This document shows positions 41,998 through 52,113 of a DNA stretch of 64,000 nt, one piece after another (position 1 is the first letter of the stretch; every line of letters begins with the position of its first letter). The notes beneath the pieces were generated by a model that was given only the letters and a program-made list of their open reading frames with translations, had not been told where the DNA came from and made no database searches. A program made the position numbers and the translations under genes. This DNA comes from Mycobacterium sp. HUMS_12744610 (GTDB lineage Bacteria > Actinomycetota > Actinomycetes > Mycobacteriales > Mycobacteriaceae): assembly GCF_041206865.1 (NCBI RefSeq), contig NZ_JBGEDP010000001.1:1550001-1614000 (forward strand), in the 5' to 3' direction.

Positions 41998-42690
41998 GTG
42001 ACCGAGAAACCGCAGGCGGGCGCCGAGTTGGCCGGCGAGCCCGGGCCCGCTGCCCGGCCGGCCAAGCCGCGGCTGCTGCAGGACGGTCGCGACATGTTCT
42101 GGTCGCTGATGCCGTTGGTGCTGGGGTGCATCCTGCTGGCGGGCGTGGTCGGGATGTGTTCGTTCCAGCTCACCGGGACCAACAGGGGGACGATCCCGTC
42201 CTACGACGCGACGGCGGCCCTGCGCTCGGACGCCCAGACGCTGGGCTTTCCCATTCGCCAACCGCAGCTGCCGGCGGGCTGGCAGCCCAACTCCGGCGGT
42301 CGCGGTGACATCCCGAACGGTCGGACCGACCCCGCGACCGGTCGGCAGAGCAACGCACTCACCTCCACCGTGGGTTACATCAGCCCCACCGGGATGTACA
42401 TGAGGCTGACCCAGAGCGACGCCGACGAGACCCGGCTGGTCGCCTCCATCCATGCCGAGGCTTACCCGACCGGTTCGGTCGAAGTCTCCGGCACCAACTG
42501 GGTCGTCTACCGCGGCAGCGGTCAGAGCGGCGCGGACGCCGAGCCGATCTGGACGACCAGGCTGGCCGGCCCGGCCGGTGCCACCCAGATCGCGATCACC
42601 GGCGCCGGCGGCACCGACCAGTTCCGTACGCTGGCGTCGGCGACGCAGTCCCAGCCGCCGCTGCCGGGCCCGCAAAAACACGGGAACTAG
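41998..42690 (+). CDS. DUF4245 membrane-anchored protein (Rv1100-like)
   Basis: The 230-residue protein has a polar N-terminus, one transmembrane helix (about residues 37-55, LMPLVLGCILLAGVVGMCSF) and an extracellular domain typical of DUF4245. The GTG start at 41998 is divergent from glpX. The function is unknown. The gene order glpX-DUF4245 is conserved with M. tuberculosis. Confidence 0.85.
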   Translation: MTEKPQAGAELAGEPGPAARPAKPRLLQDGRDMFWSLMPLVLGCILLAGVVGMCSFQLTGTNRGTIPSYDATAALRSDAQTLGFPIRQPQLPAGWQPNSGGRGDIPNGRTDPATGRQSNALTSTVGYISPTGMYMRLTQSDADETRLVASIHAEAYPTGSVEVSGTNWVVYRGSGQSGADAEPIWTTRLAGPAGATQIAITGAGGTDQFRTLASATQSQPPLPGPQKHGN

Positions 42691-42708
42691 AAGGGGCGAG
42701 GGGATCAC

Positions 42709-43506
42709 GTGACCGCACCCGAAGCAGACCTGTCCGGATGGTCGGTGGCCCCGTTCACCGGTGGCGACTACACCCATGACGTGTACCGCAAGGGCACCGG
42801 TCCCGGGGTGGTGCTGATCCCGGAGATGCCGGGAATTCACCCCGGCGTGCTGGGGCTCGGCAATCACCTGGTGGATCGGGGCTTCACCGTGGCCATCCCC
42901 TCGCTGTTCGGCGAGCCGGGCAAGCGGAAGACCGCCGGCTACATCGCCGGCGCCATCGCCCGCGCATGTGTGGCGCGGGAATTCGCGGCGTTCGCGACCG
43001 ACAAGCAGCGGCCGGTCTCGTTGTTTCTGCGGGCGCTGGCCCGCGACCTCAACGCCTCGACGCCGGGCAAGGGCGTCGGCGTGATCGGCCAGTGCTTCAC
43101 CGGTGGCTTCGCGCTGGCCGCCGCGGTCGACGACAGCGTGCTGGCGCCGGTGCTCAGCCAGCCGTCCGTCCCGTTCCCGATGACCGCAGCGCAGCGACGC
43201 GACCCCGGGCTCAGCGCGGCCGAACTGGCCACCGTGGCCGACCGCTGCGCCAACGACGGCCTGTGCGCGATGGGATTGCGGTTCAGCGAGGACAAGATGT
43301 CCCCGCGTGATCGGTTCACCGCGCTCAAGGAGCGCCTCGGCGACGCGTTCGAGGTGATCGAGATCGACTCCGGCCGGGGCAACGCGCACGGTTTCGGCAA
43401 GATGGCGCATTCCGTGCTCACCGACGAGGTGCGCGAGGTCGACGGCCAGCCCGCCTACGAGGCCCGCAAAAGGGTGGTCGAGTTCCTCACTCGGCGACTG
43501 ACTTAG
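42709..43506 (+). CDS. dienelactone hydrolase family protein
   Basis: The 265-residue alpha/beta hydrolase has a Cys nucleophile elbow GQCFTGG, as in dienelactone hydrolases, an Asp in the later strand region and a C-terminal His in NAHGFGK. The GTG start lies 18 bp after the DUF4245 gene, so the two are probably co-transcribed. It may hydrolyse lactones or esters; the substrate is not known. The 3' end overlaps the convergent permease gene by 20 bp. Confidence 0.85.
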   Translation: MTAPEADLSGWSVAPFTGGDYTHDVYRKGTGPGVVLIPEMPGIHPGVLGLGNHLVDRGFTVAIPSLFGEPGKRKTAGYIAGAIARACVAREFAAFATDKQRPVSLFLRALARDLNASTPGKGVGVIGQCFTGGFALAAAVDDSVLAPVLSQPSVPFPMTAAQRRDPGLSAAELATVADRCANDGLCAMGLRFSEDKMSPRDRFTALKERLGDAFEVIEIDSGRGNAHGFGKMAHSVLTDEVREVDGQPAYEARKRVVEFLTRRLT

Positions 43507-44590
43507 GTTCCGTGGCCGGCGGCGCCCCCTGCCCGGCCTCCTCGTACACCGCGAGGTAGACGTCGAGGGTGGTGGTGATCAGGATCATCAGGACCGGGCC
43601 GATGACGATCCCCCAGGGACCGAACATGGCGATCCCGGAGAACACCGCGAGCAACATGAGTGCGGGGTTCAGGCGCGCGTCGCGGGGCACCAGTACCGGA
43701 CGCAGGAAGTTGTCGATGTTCGTCACCACCACCAGATGCCAGAGCACCACGAACGCGCCACCGATGACGTGGCCGAAGAACATCATCGCGACGCCGAACG
43801 GGATCGTCACGATGCCCCCGCCCAGCGGGATGATCGACAACGCGGTCAGCACGATCGCGAAAACGAAGAAGCCGTGGTGGAATCCGCCGACGTAGATCGA
43901 TGCCGCCCCGGCGACGCCCTGGCACAGTGCGATGACGAACTGGCCGCTGACGGTGCCGCGCACCATCGCGCCCGCATTCTGCAGGTACAGATCGGTGACT
44001 TCCTCGCCGAGCGGGTTGAGCCGGGAGATCAGCGTCCGCATCTTCTCGCGGTGGACCAGCAGCGCGACGAACACGTACAGGAAGACGATGGCCGAGGCGA
44101 TCGCGCCCGCGAGGCCGCCGACGGCGCCCTGCAGAAAATGCAGCAGCCATTCACCGGCGTTGCGCGCCACGGTGAGCGTCGCCTTGCGCAGCGTCTCCGC
44201 GGTGATCGTCACGTGCGCGAACGGAACTCGGGCCGCCACGCCGTTGACCAGCTGCAGCGTCCTCTGGCCCAAGCCGCTGAGGTCGGTCGTCCGGACCCAG
44301 CCGGCGATGCCCTCAACCATGCGCGAGATCTGAGCGATCGCCAGGACGACCAGCAGGCCGATCGGCGCGATCACGCTGGCCAGCGCCGACAGCAGGGTGC
44401 ACGCGGCCGACAACCCGGTGCCCAGGCGCCTGTTGAACCACAGGAACAGTGGCGTGAACAGGTATGCCCCCACCGCGGCCACCACGATGAGCACGAAGTA
44501 GTCGCGCAGAAAATACGCACCGAACAGCAGCGCGACCACCGTGATGACCGCGAGGGCACGCTTTTGAGTGAGCGTGAATTCGGTGTTCAC
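43487..44590 (-). CDS. AI-2E family permease (Rv1101c-like)
   Basis: The 367-residue integral membrane protein has about eight helices. The family hallmarks are a long amphipathic middle region, the segment SIIPLGGGIVTIPFGVAM and the C-terminal FGPWGIVIGPVLMIL. The AI-2E/TqsA-like group includes putative exporters of small molecules. Convergent with the hydrolase gene. Confidence 0.88.
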   Translation of the reverse strand: MNTEFTLTQKRALAVITVVALLFGAYFLRDYFVLIVVAAVGAYLFTPLFLWFNRRLGTGLSAACTLLSALASVIAPIGLLVVLAIAQISRMVEGIAGWVRTTDLSGLGQRTLQLVNGVAARVPFAHVTITAETLRKATLTVARNAGEWLLHFLQGAVGGLAGAIASAIVFLYVFVALLVHREKMRTLISRLNPLGEEVTDLYLQNAGAMVRGTVSGQFVIALCQGVAGAASIYVGGFHHGFFVFAIVLTALSIIPLGGGIVTIPFGVAMMFFGHVIGGAFVVLWHLVVVTNIDNFLRPVLVPRDARLNPALMLLAVFSGIAMFGPWGIVIGPVLMILITTTLDVYLAVYEEAGQGAPPATEPKSVAE

Positions 44591-44653
44591 CGGACCGCCT
44601 CCGCCTCGCCGTTGAGCGCAACCTTAAACCCCGGTGACGGACTGCGGCGGCGT

Positions 44654-45736
44654 CTAGCGAGTGGTCGCCGGCACCCGGCTCTTCATCTGTTCGAACAGCT
44701 CGACGTAGTAGGGCAGGCATTCGGTCAGCGCCTGCTCGGTGGTGAACTTGGGCCGATATCCGAGGTCCCGAGTCGCCTTGGCGATCGAGAAGAAGTTGTC
44801 CAGGTACAACCGCTCGACCGCGAGGGGCTCCAGCAGCGGCGCGGGCATGCCGAACCTGAAATGCAGTCGCTGCCAAACGGTCATCGCCGCCCGCACCATC
44901 GGCCCGTTCACCCGCACCCGGGGCCAGGGCTGCCCGCACGCCTCCACCACCGGCCGGGCGAACTCGAACATGTTGATCGGGTCGTCGTCGTTGATGAAGT
45001 AGGCCTGGCCGGGTGCGGTGCCGCCGGGCACCAGATGCTCGGCGGCCAGGATGAAACCGTGAATCAGGTTGTGCACGTAGGAGTTGTCCAACCGCGCCGA
45101 CTTGCGGCCGATCAGCACCTTGACGTGGCCGGCGATCACGCTCTCGAACAGCTTGCGGAACATCGTCTGGTCCCCGCGACCCCAGATGCCGCTGGGCCGG
45201 ATCGCGCACGTCAGCATGCCGTCGATTCCGTTCTGGGACAGCACGAATCGCTCGGCGACCACCTTGGTCTCGGTGTAGAGGTCGTTGAATCGTGCGGTGT
45301 AGGGCAGCGTCTCGTCGCCGCCGGCGATGTTCTGGCCGCCCATCACCACGCTGTTGGACGAGGTGTAGACGAACCGCTTCACCCCGGCCGACTGCCCGGC
45401 CCGCACCAGGTTCTCGGTGCCGCCGACGTTGACCGCGAAGCTGCGCTGTCGGTACGCGTCGGTCACCGACGCGCCCCCCATCAACTCGATCAGGGCCGCG
45501 GTGTGGAACACCGTGTCGATGTCCTCGATCGCCCCGGCGCACACGGTCGTGTCGGTGATGTCCCCCTCGACGACGTCCAGGCCGGGATGCGGGGGCAGCG
45601 GCGAGGGCGCGCGGTCGAAGGAACGGACCCGGTACCCGCGCTCGAGCAGCGTGGTGACCAGGTTGGCGCCGACGAACCCCGACCCGCCGGTGACCAGGAC
45701 ACGGCCGAGTTCGGTTGTCAGTGATGCATCGCCCAT
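44654..45736 (-). CDS. NAD-dependent 3-beta-hydroxysteroid dehydrogenase/epimerase (Rv1106c-like)
   Basis: The 360-residue extended SDR has the N-terminal dinucleotide motif VTGGSGFVGANL, the catalytic YTETK (YxxxK) with upstream Ser, and the 3-beta-HSD-type C-terminal half (GHVKVLIGRKSARLDNSYVHN). The M. tuberculosis orthologue Rv1106c oxidises 3-beta-hydroxysterols, including cholesterol, to the 3-keto-4-ene. The Rv1102c-Rv1105 genes of M. tuberculosis are absent from this locus. Confidence 0.9.
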   Translation of the reverse strand: MGDASLTTELGRVLVTGGSGFVGANLVTTLLERGYRVRSFDRAPSPLPPHPGLDVVEGDITDTTVCAGAIEDIDTVFHTAALIELMGGASVTDAYRQRSFAVNVGGTENLVRAGQSAGVKRFVYTSSNSVVMGGQNIAGGDETLPYTARFNDLYTETKVVAERFVLSQNGIDGMLTCAIRPSGIWGRGDQTMFRKLFESVIAGHVKVLIGRKSARLDNSYVHNLIHGFILAAEHLVPGGTAPGQAYFINDDDPINMFEFARPVVEACGQPWPRVRVNGPMVRAAMTVWQRLHFRFGMPAPLLEPLAVERLYLDNFFSIAKATRDLGYRPKFTTEQALTECLPYYVELFEQMKSRVPATTR

Positions 45737-45778
45737 GGGCGAAGCTTAACTGAAACACGTTCCAGTTCGGGCGCGCAC

Positions 45779-46027
45779 TCAGGCGTCGTCGGCCTCGCCG
45801 GCGGCGAGCGCGTCCTCGATGCGTTGCCGGGCGCCAGCTAAGTGCTCCTCGCAGCGTTTCGCCAGTTGTTCGCCCCTTTCCCACAGCTGTAGCGACGCGT
45901 CGAGGTCCAATCCGCCCTGCTCCAGGAGGCGCACGACCTCGATCAACTCGTCCCGGCAGGCCTCGTAGCCGAGCTCACTAATGGGCGTAATCGGCCGGTC
46001 CCCTCTGCTGTCGTCGTCAGGCGCCAT
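45779..46027 (-). CDS. xseB: exodeoxyribonuclease VII small subunit
   Basis: The 82-residue protein has the XseB core ([43 protein letters not shown]), two helices that bind XseA. Its start overlaps the end of xseA by 11 bp. Exonuclease VII degrades single-stranded DNA from both ends. Confidence 0.94.
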   Translation of the reverse strand: MAPDDDSRGDRPITPISELGYEACRDELIEVVRLLEQGGLDLDASLQLWERGEQLAKRCEEHLAGARQRIEDALAAGEADDA

Positions 46028-47267
46028 CTGTCTGCCCCTCGCTCACCGCGGCCACGGCACCGTTGGCGACCCGTACCCGCAACCGGGTGCCCGCCGGCGC
46101 GTCGTCGACCGACCGCAGCACCGCAGCGGGCCCCGCGGCGGTCACCGTCTGCACCACCGCGTAGCCGCGGGCCAGGGTGGCCGCCGGCCCCAGCGTCGTC
46201 AGCCGCGCGCGCAGGTGCCCCACGCGCTCCGCCTCGGCCGCGACCAGCCGGGTGATGTCGCGGCGCACCGCCGAACGCGCGCGGTGGACCTCGTCGGCGC
46301 GGGCCGTCAGCGCCCGCAACGGCTCGGCCAGCACCGGGCGGCTCCGCAGCTGGGTCAGCAGGCGCTGTTCCCGCGACACCCAACTGCGCAGCGCCTGCGC
46401 GCTGCGCCGGCGCAACTCGTCGACCAGGCGCTGCTCGGCGGCGGTGTCGGGAACCACCCTCTTGGCCGCGTCGGTGGGGGTGGCGGCGCGCACGTCGGCA
46501 ACCAGGTCGCACAGCGGGTTGTCGGGCTCGTGGCCGACGGCGCTGATGACCGGCGTGCGGCATGCCGCGATGGCGCGGCACAGCGTCTCGTCGGAGAACG
46601 GCAACAGGTCCTCGACGCTGCCCCCGCCGCGGGCCACCACGATCACGTCGACGGCGGCGTCGCGGTCGAGCTCGCCCAGCGCCTCGACGATCTGCGGGAC
46701 GGCGTTGGGCCCCTGCACGGCGGTGTTGCGCACGGCGAAGCGGACCCCGGGCCAGCGCGCCCGCGCCACCGCGGTCACGTCGTGTTCGGCGGCGCTGGCC
46801 CGGCCGGTGATCAACCCGACCGTGTTGGGCAGGAAGGGCAGCGGCCGCTTGAGCCGGGGATCGAAAAGCCCTTCGGCATCCAGCAGCCGGCGCAGCCGGT
46901 CGATGCGGGCCAGCAGCTCACCGATGCCCACCGCGCGGATCTCGCTGAGCCGCAAGGAAAAGGTGCCCCGCCCGGTGTAGAAGGATGGTTTGCCGCACAC
47001 CACCACCTGGGTGCCCTCGGCCAGTTTCACCGGCGCGCCCAGCACCAGGTCGCGCGGGCAGGTCACGGTCAGCGACATGTCGGCGGCCGGGTCGCGCAGC
47101 ACCATGAACACGGTCTTGGAGTCGGCCCGCAGGTTGACCTGGGCCAGCTGCCCCTCCACCCAGACCGTGCCCAGCCTGTCGATCCAGCCCGCGACACGTA
47201 CCGCCACCGCGCGAACCGGAAACGGGTTCTCGGCCGAGTTCGCCTGCGGATTCGCCGCTGGTGTCAC
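46017..47267 (-). CDS. xseA: exodeoxyribonuclease VII large subunit
   Basis: The 416-residue protein has an N-terminal OB-fold ([20 protein letters not shown]) and a catalytic domain ([60 protein letters not shown]). A coiled-coil region rich in Arg follows (residues 280-350). It overlaps the upstream gene by 4 bp and xseB by 11 bp, a tight three-gene operon. Confidence 0.95.
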   Translation of the reverse strand: MTPAANPQANSAENPFPVRAVAVRVAGWIDRLGTVWVEGQLAQVNLRADSKTVFMVLRDPAADMSLTVTCPRDLVLGAPVKLAEGTQVVVCGKPSFYTGRGTFSLRLSEIRAVGIGELLARIDRLRRLLDAEGLFDPRLKRPLPFLPNTVGLITGRASAAEHDVTAVARARWPGVRFAVRNTAVQGPNAVPQIVEALGELDRDAAVDVIVVARGGGSVEDLLPFSDETLCRAIAACRTPVISAVGHEPDNPLCDLVADVRAATPTDAAKRVVPDTAAEQRLVDELRRRSAQALRSWVSREQRLLTQLRSRPVLAEPLRALTARADEVHRARSAVRRDITRLVAAEAERVGHLRARLTTLGPAATLARGYAVVQTVTAAGPAAVLRSVDDAPAGTRLRVRVANGAVAAVSEGQTDGA

Positions 47268-47869
47268 CTGGCGTTCGCGCGGGTGATCCTGTTGGCGAGC
47301 AGCGTCTGGAACGGGGCCCGGGCCTTGGTGGCCTGCTCGTAGGCCAGCAGGGATTCGAGGTCCTCGACGCTCAGCGACGGCAGCCGGGCGCGCAACTGGG
47401 CCAGCGTCAGCGTGGCGTACCCGATGTCGGCCGCCACCGCCGGTTCGGGTGCCGCCGCGCCGCCCCCGGACCGCTTGGACTGCCCGCCGGCCTTGCCCGG
47501 CGTGTCGGCAAGCCCGCCCTCGGCGGCCTCGGTCACCGAGTACAGCGCGAATCGCCCCTCGGTCAGGCGATCGGTGCCGCCCTCACCCGCGCCGGGCGCT
47601 GCGGGCGTCGCGGCGGTCTCGGGCACGTCCTCGTCGAACGTCGCCCACTCCGGCTTCTCGTCCTTCGGCGGAAAGATCGACTCCAGCGTGCTGTCGCCCT
47701 TGATCACGAGCTCGGCCAGGTTCTGCTGAAAGCGCATCACGACATGGGCGGCCTGGCTGGCCAGCGTCATCGGGTACATCAGGATGGTCTTCGGCAGCCT
47801 GATCGTTTCCTCGACGCAGACCGTCGCCGCGCCGACCAGCAGCCGAACCCCATACGGTGCAGGAGACAT
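47264..47869 (-). CDS. lipid droplet-associated protein (Rv1109c-like)
   Basis: The 201-residue protein has a conserved N-terminal half ([37 protein letters not shown]), a low-complexity Gly/Ala-rich middle and a helical C-terminus ([21 protein letters not shown]). It is annotated in mycobacteria as lipid droplet-associated; the mechanism is not established. It overlaps xseA by 4 bp. Confidence 0.82.
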   Translation of the reverse strand: MSPAPYGVRLLVGAATVCVEETIRLPKTILMYPMTLASQAAHVVMRFQQNLAELVIKGDSTLESIFPPKDEKPEWATFDEDVPETAATPAAPGAGEGGTDRLTEGRFALYSVTEAAEGGLADTPGKAGGQSKRSGGGAAAPEPAVAADIGYATLTLAQLRARLPSLSVEDLESLLAYEQATKARAPFQTLLANRITRANAR

Positions 47870-47969
47870 GGGTCCAAGACTGCCTCAACCGGCGGCCAAC
47901 GCCAAGCCCGGCGCCGCGGCGCGGCGCCGCCGTGTGCCCTTCCGGCCGCCGAAACGTACCCTGAGTGTC

Positions 47970-48968
47970 ATGCCACCGACTGTCGACATGGGGATTCCCG
48001 GTGCCTCCAAGACCGGGCGATCGGGAGCCGACGACCCGACCCGCAAGCGGGTGCTCCTGGCGGAGCCGCGCGGCTACTGCGCTGGTGTCGACCGGGCCAT
48101 CGAGACCGTCGAACGGGCGCTGGAACGGCACGGCGCGCCCGTCTACGTGCGGCACGAGATCGTGCACAACCGGCACGTGGTCGAGACCCTGCAGCAGGCC
48201 GGCGCGGTGTTCGTCGAGGAGACAGACGAGGTTCCCGAGGGCGCCATCGTGGTGTTCTCCGCGCACGGGGTCGCGCCGACGGTGTATGCCGCGGCCGCCG
48301 AACGGAACCTGCAGACCATCGACGCCACCTGCCCGCTGGTGACCAAGGTGCACAACGAGGCCAGGCGCTTCGCCCGCGACGACTACGACATCCTGCTGAT
48401 CGGCCACGAGGGCCACGAGGAGGTCATCGGCACCGCCGGGGAGGCGCCCGAGCACGTGCAGCTGGTCGACGGCGTTGCCGCGGCCGACAACGTGACCGTG
48501 CGCGACGAGGACAAGGTCGTCTGGCTGTCCCAGACCACCCTGTCGGTGGACGAGACCATGGAGATCGTCGAGCGGCTGCGGCAGCGTTTCCCGAAGCTGC
48601 AGGATCCGCCCAGCGACGACATCTGCTACGCCACCCAGAACCGGCAGGTGGCGGTCAAGGCGATGGCTCCCGAGTGCGAGCTGGTGATCGTCGTGGGGTC
48701 CCGCAACTCGTCGAATTCGGTGCGGCTGGTCGAGGTTGCCCTGGGCGGCGGCGCGGGAGCCGCTCACCTGGTCGACTGGGCCGACGACATCGACCCGGCG
48801 TGGCTGGAGGGCGTCACGACGGTGGGTGTCACCTCGGGTGCATCGGTCCCGGAGGTGCTGGTGCGCGGGGTGCTCGAGCGGCTCGCCGACAATGGCTTCG
48901 ACGTGGTCCAGCCGGTGACGACCGCCCAGGAAACCCTGGTGTTCGCCCTGCCCAGGGAGATCCGCTAG
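47970..48968 (+). CDS. ispH: 4-hydroxy-3-methylbut-2-enyl diphosphate reductase
   Basis: This is the last enzyme of the MEP pathway, a [4Fe-4S] protein making IPP and DMAPP. The 332-residue protein has the three cluster cysteines in [15 protein letters not shown] and DDICYATQ, and the conserved [12 protein letters not shown] and [13 protein letters not shown] blocks. The open frame runs 62 codons further upstream, overlapping the divergent gene, but the ATG at 47970 gives the family start. It corresponds to lytB2 (Rv1110). Confidence 0.94.
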   Translation: MPPTVDMGIPGASKTGRSGADDPTRKRVLLAEPRGYCAGVDRAIETVERALERHGAPVYVRHEIVHNRHVVETLQQAGAVFVEETDEVPEGAIVVFSAHGVAPTVYAAAAERNLQTIDATCPLVTKVHNEARRFARDDYDILLIGHEGHEEVIGTAGEAPEHVQLVDGVAAADNVTVRDEDKVVWLSQTTLSVDETMEIVERLRQRFPKLQDPPSDDICYATQNRQVAVKAMAPECELVIVVGSRNSSNSVRLVEVALGGGAGAAHLVDWADDIDPAWLEGVTTVGVTSGASVPEVLVRGVLERLADNGFDVVQPVTTAQETLVFALPREIR

Positions 48969-48974
48969 GAGCAG

Positions 48975-50168
48975 CTAGGCGTCGTGCTCCCAGGATTCGG
49001 CCGGGAACCGGCCGTTCGAGCGGGATCGCGGACGGTACTGGCCCCGCGGCTCGGCCCTCGACTCGTCCACCGGTGCTGTCGCGCGGTAGCGGACCTGCGA
49101 TATCGGGTGGTGCGTGGATTCGGCGCCGTTGGTGGCGCGGCGCCGCTTCGGTTCGCCGGCCGGCTCGTGGCGGCGGTCGTAGCGCTCATGGGTGTCGTAG
49201 CGGCCGTAACGCTCGGACGCCCCCGGCAGGTCATACCTGTCGTAGCCGTCGAAGCGGCTGCTGCGCGGCGCCGGCCGTTCGTAGGGGCTGCGACGGGGGC
49301 GGGGCTCCCTGGGCGGCAGCTGGCCGCGCGGGTCCGAGTCGGGCTCAGGGCGCGGGCGGCGCCGCGAGCGACGGGGAGGCTGCGCGGCGTCGTAATCGCG
49401 CGCCGGAGCCGCGCCCCGGCGGCTTGGCCGCCGCGGCCGCTCGGCCGTCGCTCCCCGCTCGTCGTCGAGTGGCTGTCGGGCGTGCCGGGAACGGCCGCGG
49501 GTGGTGCGTGTCGTCGTTCGGGTGCCGCGCGCCGACCGCCGGCGGGCGGTCGATGCGGTGGTTCCCGCGCGGCTCCGGCGCGCGCCGGAGGAGCGGGACT
49601 CGTCGGCGTCTTCGCCGTCGGCCCTGGGCCGCAGCAGCGCGTGCAGCCGGGCGGCGATGTCCTTGACAACGGAGTGCGCGGCCGGTGCCGAGGCGTCGGC
49701 GTCGTCGGCGTTGCCGGCCTTGTCGGCCGCGATCAGCCGGTGCGACATCCCGAAGTACCACCGGAGCAGCCCGATCAGCAGGACGCCGCCGGCGGTGCCC
49801 AGCATCAGCGGGAACCGCTCGATCAGCGGGTAGCCGCAGTTGATCAGCAGGTCTTTGAGGTGGCCGATCTTGCCCCCGTGGAACAGCCAGTAGGCGCCCG
49901 GCACCGCGCAGAACAGGATCAGCGGCGGCTGGATGACGGCGGTGAACAGGCCCTCTTGCCGCACGGCCAGCACCGCGGCCACACACCCGGCGATGTAGAA
50001 GCCGGCGAAGACGTGGGTCAGCTCCTTGTGGCCGGCGTCGATTCCGTAGCCGACGGCGGTCGCGGTGACGGCGATGAGCAGGGCCGTCCACCAGGGCACA
50101 CCTGGGATGTTGGGGTGGACCGAGCGATGGGCGGTCTCCACCGCCGACCTTGCCCGCTGTGCTGACAC
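48975..50168 (-). CDS. DUF6542-type membrane protein with long basic tail (Rv1111c-like)
   Basis: The 397-residue protein has four transmembrane helices in residues 25-135. A C-terminal tail of about 230 residues follows that is extremely rich in Arg, Pro, Asp and Tyr (for example RYGRYDTHERYDRRHEP). The tail is low-complexity and probably disordered and cytoplasmic. It is convergent with ispH and divergent from ychF. The function is unknown. Confidence 0.82.
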   Translation of the reverse strand: MSAQRARSAVETAHRSVHPNIPGVPWWTALLIAVTATAVGYGIDAGHKELTHVFAGFYIAGCVAAVLAVRQEGLFTAVIQPPLILFCAVPGAYWLFHGGKIGHLKDLLINCGYPLIERFPLMLGTAGGVLLIGLLRWYFGMSHRLIAADKAGNADDADASAPAAHSVVKDIAARLHALLRPRADGEDADESRSSGARRSRAGTTASTARRRSARGTRTTTRTTRGRSRHARQPLDDERGATAERPRRPSRRGAAPARDYDAAQPPRRSRRRPRPEPDSDPRGQLPPREPRPRRSPYERPAPRSSRFDGYDRYDLPGASERYGRYDTHERYDRRHEPAGEPKRRRATNGAESTHHPISQVRYRATAPVDESRAEPRGQYRPRSRSNGRFPAESWEHDA

Positions 50169-50308
50169 ACGTAGACCGTACCGGCAATGACCCCAAAGGC
50201 GCGTATATAGCGGGCCGTCGCGCGGGCGTGCCCTCTTTCCTCACCTTTTCTTCCACCGGTGAATCCGCGGCGGGTCGACGCCGCCGCGGAGCCTAGACTT
50301 GGTTCCCT

Positions 50309-51382
50309 GTGAGCCTGAGCCTGGGAATCGTGGGTCTGCCCAATGTCGGCAAGTCGACGCTGTTCAACGCGCTGACCCGCAACAACGTGGTGGCGGCCAA
50401 CTATCCGTTCGCGACCATCGAACCGAACGAGGGCGTCGTTGCGCTGCCCGATCCGCGGCTGGACAAGCTGGCGGAGATGTTCTCCTCCGAGCGCGTCGTG
50501 GCGGCGCCGGTCACCTTCGTCGACATCGCCGGTCTGGTCAAGGGAGCGTCGGAGGGGGCCGGGCTGGGCAACAAGTTCCTGGCCCACATCCGCGAGTGCG
50601 ACGCCATCTGCCAGGTGGTGCGCGTGTTCGCCGACGACGACGTGACCCACGTCGCCGGGGCGGTCGATCCCAAGTCCGACATCGAGGTGGTCGAGACCGA
50701 GCTGATCCTGGCGGACCTGCAGACGCTCGAGCGCGCCGTGCCGAGGCTGGAGAAGGAAGCCCGTAACAACAAGGAGCGTAAGCCTCTCTACGAGGCGGCG
50801 CTGAGCGCCCAGCAGGTGCTCGACGGCGGCAAGACGCTGTTCGGCGCGGGTGTGGACGGTTCGGTGCTGCGCGAGCTCAACCTGTTGACCACCAAGCCGT
50901 TCCTCTACGTCTTTAACGCCGACGAGTCGGTGCTCACCGACGCCGCGCGCGTCGCCGAGTTGCGCGCGCTCGTTGCGCCCGCCGACGCGGTGTTCCTCGA
51001 CGCGGCGATCGAGGCCGAGCTGAACGAACTCGACGACGAGTCGGCCGCCGAGCTGCTGGAGTCGATCGGGCAGACCGAGCGCGGCCTCGACGCGCTGGCC
51101 CGCGCCGGTTTCCACACGCTCAAGCTGCAGACCTTCCTGACCGCGGGGCCCAAGGAGGCCCGGGCGTGGGTGATCCACCAGGGCGACACCGCGCCCAAGG
51201 CCGCCGGGGTGATCCACACCGACTTCGAGAAGGGCTTCATCAAAGCCGAGATCGTCTCCTACGACGACCTGATGGCCGCCGGCTCGATGGCAGCGGCCAA
51301 GGCGGCCGGCAAGGTGCGCATGGAGGGCAAGGACTACGTCATGGCCGATGGCGACGTGGTCGAGTTCCGGTTCAACGTGTAG
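50309..51382 (+). CDS. ychF: redox-regulated ATPase YchF
   Basis: The 357-residue OBG-family P-loop protein has G1 GLPNVGKST, a switch region DIAGLVKGASEG and a non-canonical G4 (FNADES), consistent with the ATP preference of YchF/OLA1. The C-terminal TGS-like domain is QTFLTAGPKEARAWVI. It binds ribosomes and is implicated in stress responses. The GTG start is at 50309. The last 30 bp of the gene recur, degenerate, after each of the two downstream toxin-antitoxin modules. Confidence 0.95.
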   Translation: MSLSLGIVGLPNVGKSTLFNALTRNNVVAANYPFATIEPNEGVVALPDPRLDKLAEMFSSERVVAAPVTFVDIAGLVKGASEGAGLGNKFLAHIRECDAICQVVRVFADDDVTHVAGAVDPKSDIEVVETELILADLQTLERAVPRLEKEARNNKERKPLYEAALSAQQVLDGGKTLFGAGVDGSVLRELNLLTTKPFLYVFNADESVLTDAARVAELRALVAPADAVFLDAAIEAELNELDDESAAELLESIGQTERGLDALARAGFHTLKLQTFLTAGPKEARAWVIHQGDTAPKAAGVIHTDFEKGFIKAEIVSYDDLMAAGSMAAAKAAGKVRMEGKDYVMADGDVVEFRFNV

Positions 51383-51390
51383 AGCGCGGG
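51351..51390. repeat. ychF 3'-end repeat, copy 1 (in the gene)
   Basis: The final coding bases of ychF (from GCGACGTGGTCGAGTTCCGG through TTCAACGTGTAG) plus AGCGCGGG are the reference copy of a tract found again at 52041-52080 and 52671-52710, always in the same orientation. Confidence 0.85.
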
Positions 51391-51430
51391 GTGCGGCTCA
51401 ACGTCTTGGTGGTGACACCGGAAATCGTGG

Positions 51431-51453
51431 CATCATGATATGCATCAATGATG
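51431..51453. promoter_or_regulatory. inverted repeat upstream of vapB (candidate operator)
   Basis: CATCAT (51431-51436) and ATGATG (51448-51453) form an inverted repeat with an 11-bp AT-rich centre, ending 16 bp before the vapB start. VapBC complexes autoregulate through such sites. The function is inferred from position. Confidence 0.5.
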
Positions 51454-51469
51454 CGCGTAGGGGTGTGCT

Positions 51470-51667
51470 GTGAGGACAACCGTCACAATCGACGATGATT
51501 TACTGGCCAAGGCTGCCGAGTTGACCGGCGTGCATGAAAACGTCGCGCTGCTGCGCCAAGGGTTGCAGACGCTGATCCGAGTGGAAAGCGCTCGCCGTCT
51601 TGCCGCGCTCGGCGGAACGGATCGCGAGGCGACGGCCGGTCCCCGGCGGCGTGGTGTGACTGAATGA
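51470..51667 (+). CDS. vapB32: VapB32-type antitoxin
   Basis: The 65-residue protein starts with the ribbon-helix-helix strand MRTTVTIDDDLLAKAAELTG and ends in a basic tail that should wrap the toxin. It is GTG-started and overlaps vapC by 4 bp (ATGA). The pair lies directly after ychF, as Rv1113-Rv1114 do in M. tuberculosis. Confidence 0.9.
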   Translation: MRTTVTIDDDLLAKAAELTGVHENVALLRQGLQTLIRVESARRLAALGGTDREATAGPRRRGVTE

Positions 51668-52032
51668 TCCTGGTCGACACCGCAGTGTGGATCGATCACC
51701 TCCACGCGGCGGAGTCGAGACTGGTCGAGTTGCTGGAGGCCGATGGAGTCGGCTGTCACCCGTTGGTCATCGAGGAAATCGCGCTCGGGTCGATCTCGCA
51801 GCGGGATGTGGTGCTCGACCTGCTCGCGAATCTGCGCCAGTTCCCGACTGTCCACCACTACGAAATCCTCCACTTCACTGATCGACGCGCGCTCTGGGGG
51901 CGTGGCCTGAGTGCAGTCGACGTTCATCTCATGGCGGCGGTCACCATGGTCGGAGGGGCGCGGCTCTGGACGAGAGACAGGCGGTTGAAGGCCGCGTCGG
52001 CCGATGTGGGCGTCGCGTTGTTCGATGCTTGA
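51664..52032 (+). CDS. vapC32: VapC32-type PIN-domain toxin
   Basis: The 122-residue PIN ribonuclease has the acidic active-site residues in VDTAVWIDHL (Asp5), the Glu pair in LVIEEIALGS, SAVDVHLMAAV, and the late Asp in RLWTRDRRL. It would cleave RNA and is neutralised by VapB encoded just upstream. The genes overlap by 4 bp. Confidence 0.92.
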   Translation: MILVDTAVWIDHLHAAESRLVELLEADGVGCHPLVIEEIALGSISQRDVVLDLLANLRQFPTVHHYEILHFTDRRALWGRGLSAVDVHLMAAVTMVGGARLWTRDRRLKAASADVGVALFDA

Positions 52033-52040
52033 CGTTATTC

Positions 52041-52080
52041 GGCGACGCGGCGTGATCGAGTTCCGGTTCACCGTGTAGCC
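52041..52080. repeat. ychF 3'-end repeat, copy 2 (after vapBC)
   Basis: Nine bases past the vapC stop, the sequence CGTGATCGAGTTCCGGTTCA then CCGTGTAG copies the ychF tail with few mismatches, including the in-phase TAG. No part of ychF further upstream is copied. Confidence 0.85.
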
Positions 52081-52113
52081 GCCGGCAGACCGGGACGAAC
52101 CGCGCGATCAAGC

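Noticed and set aside
49345..50256. 303-codon Arg-rich minus-strand ORF
   Set aside because: Shadow of the DUF6542-type gene in another frame.
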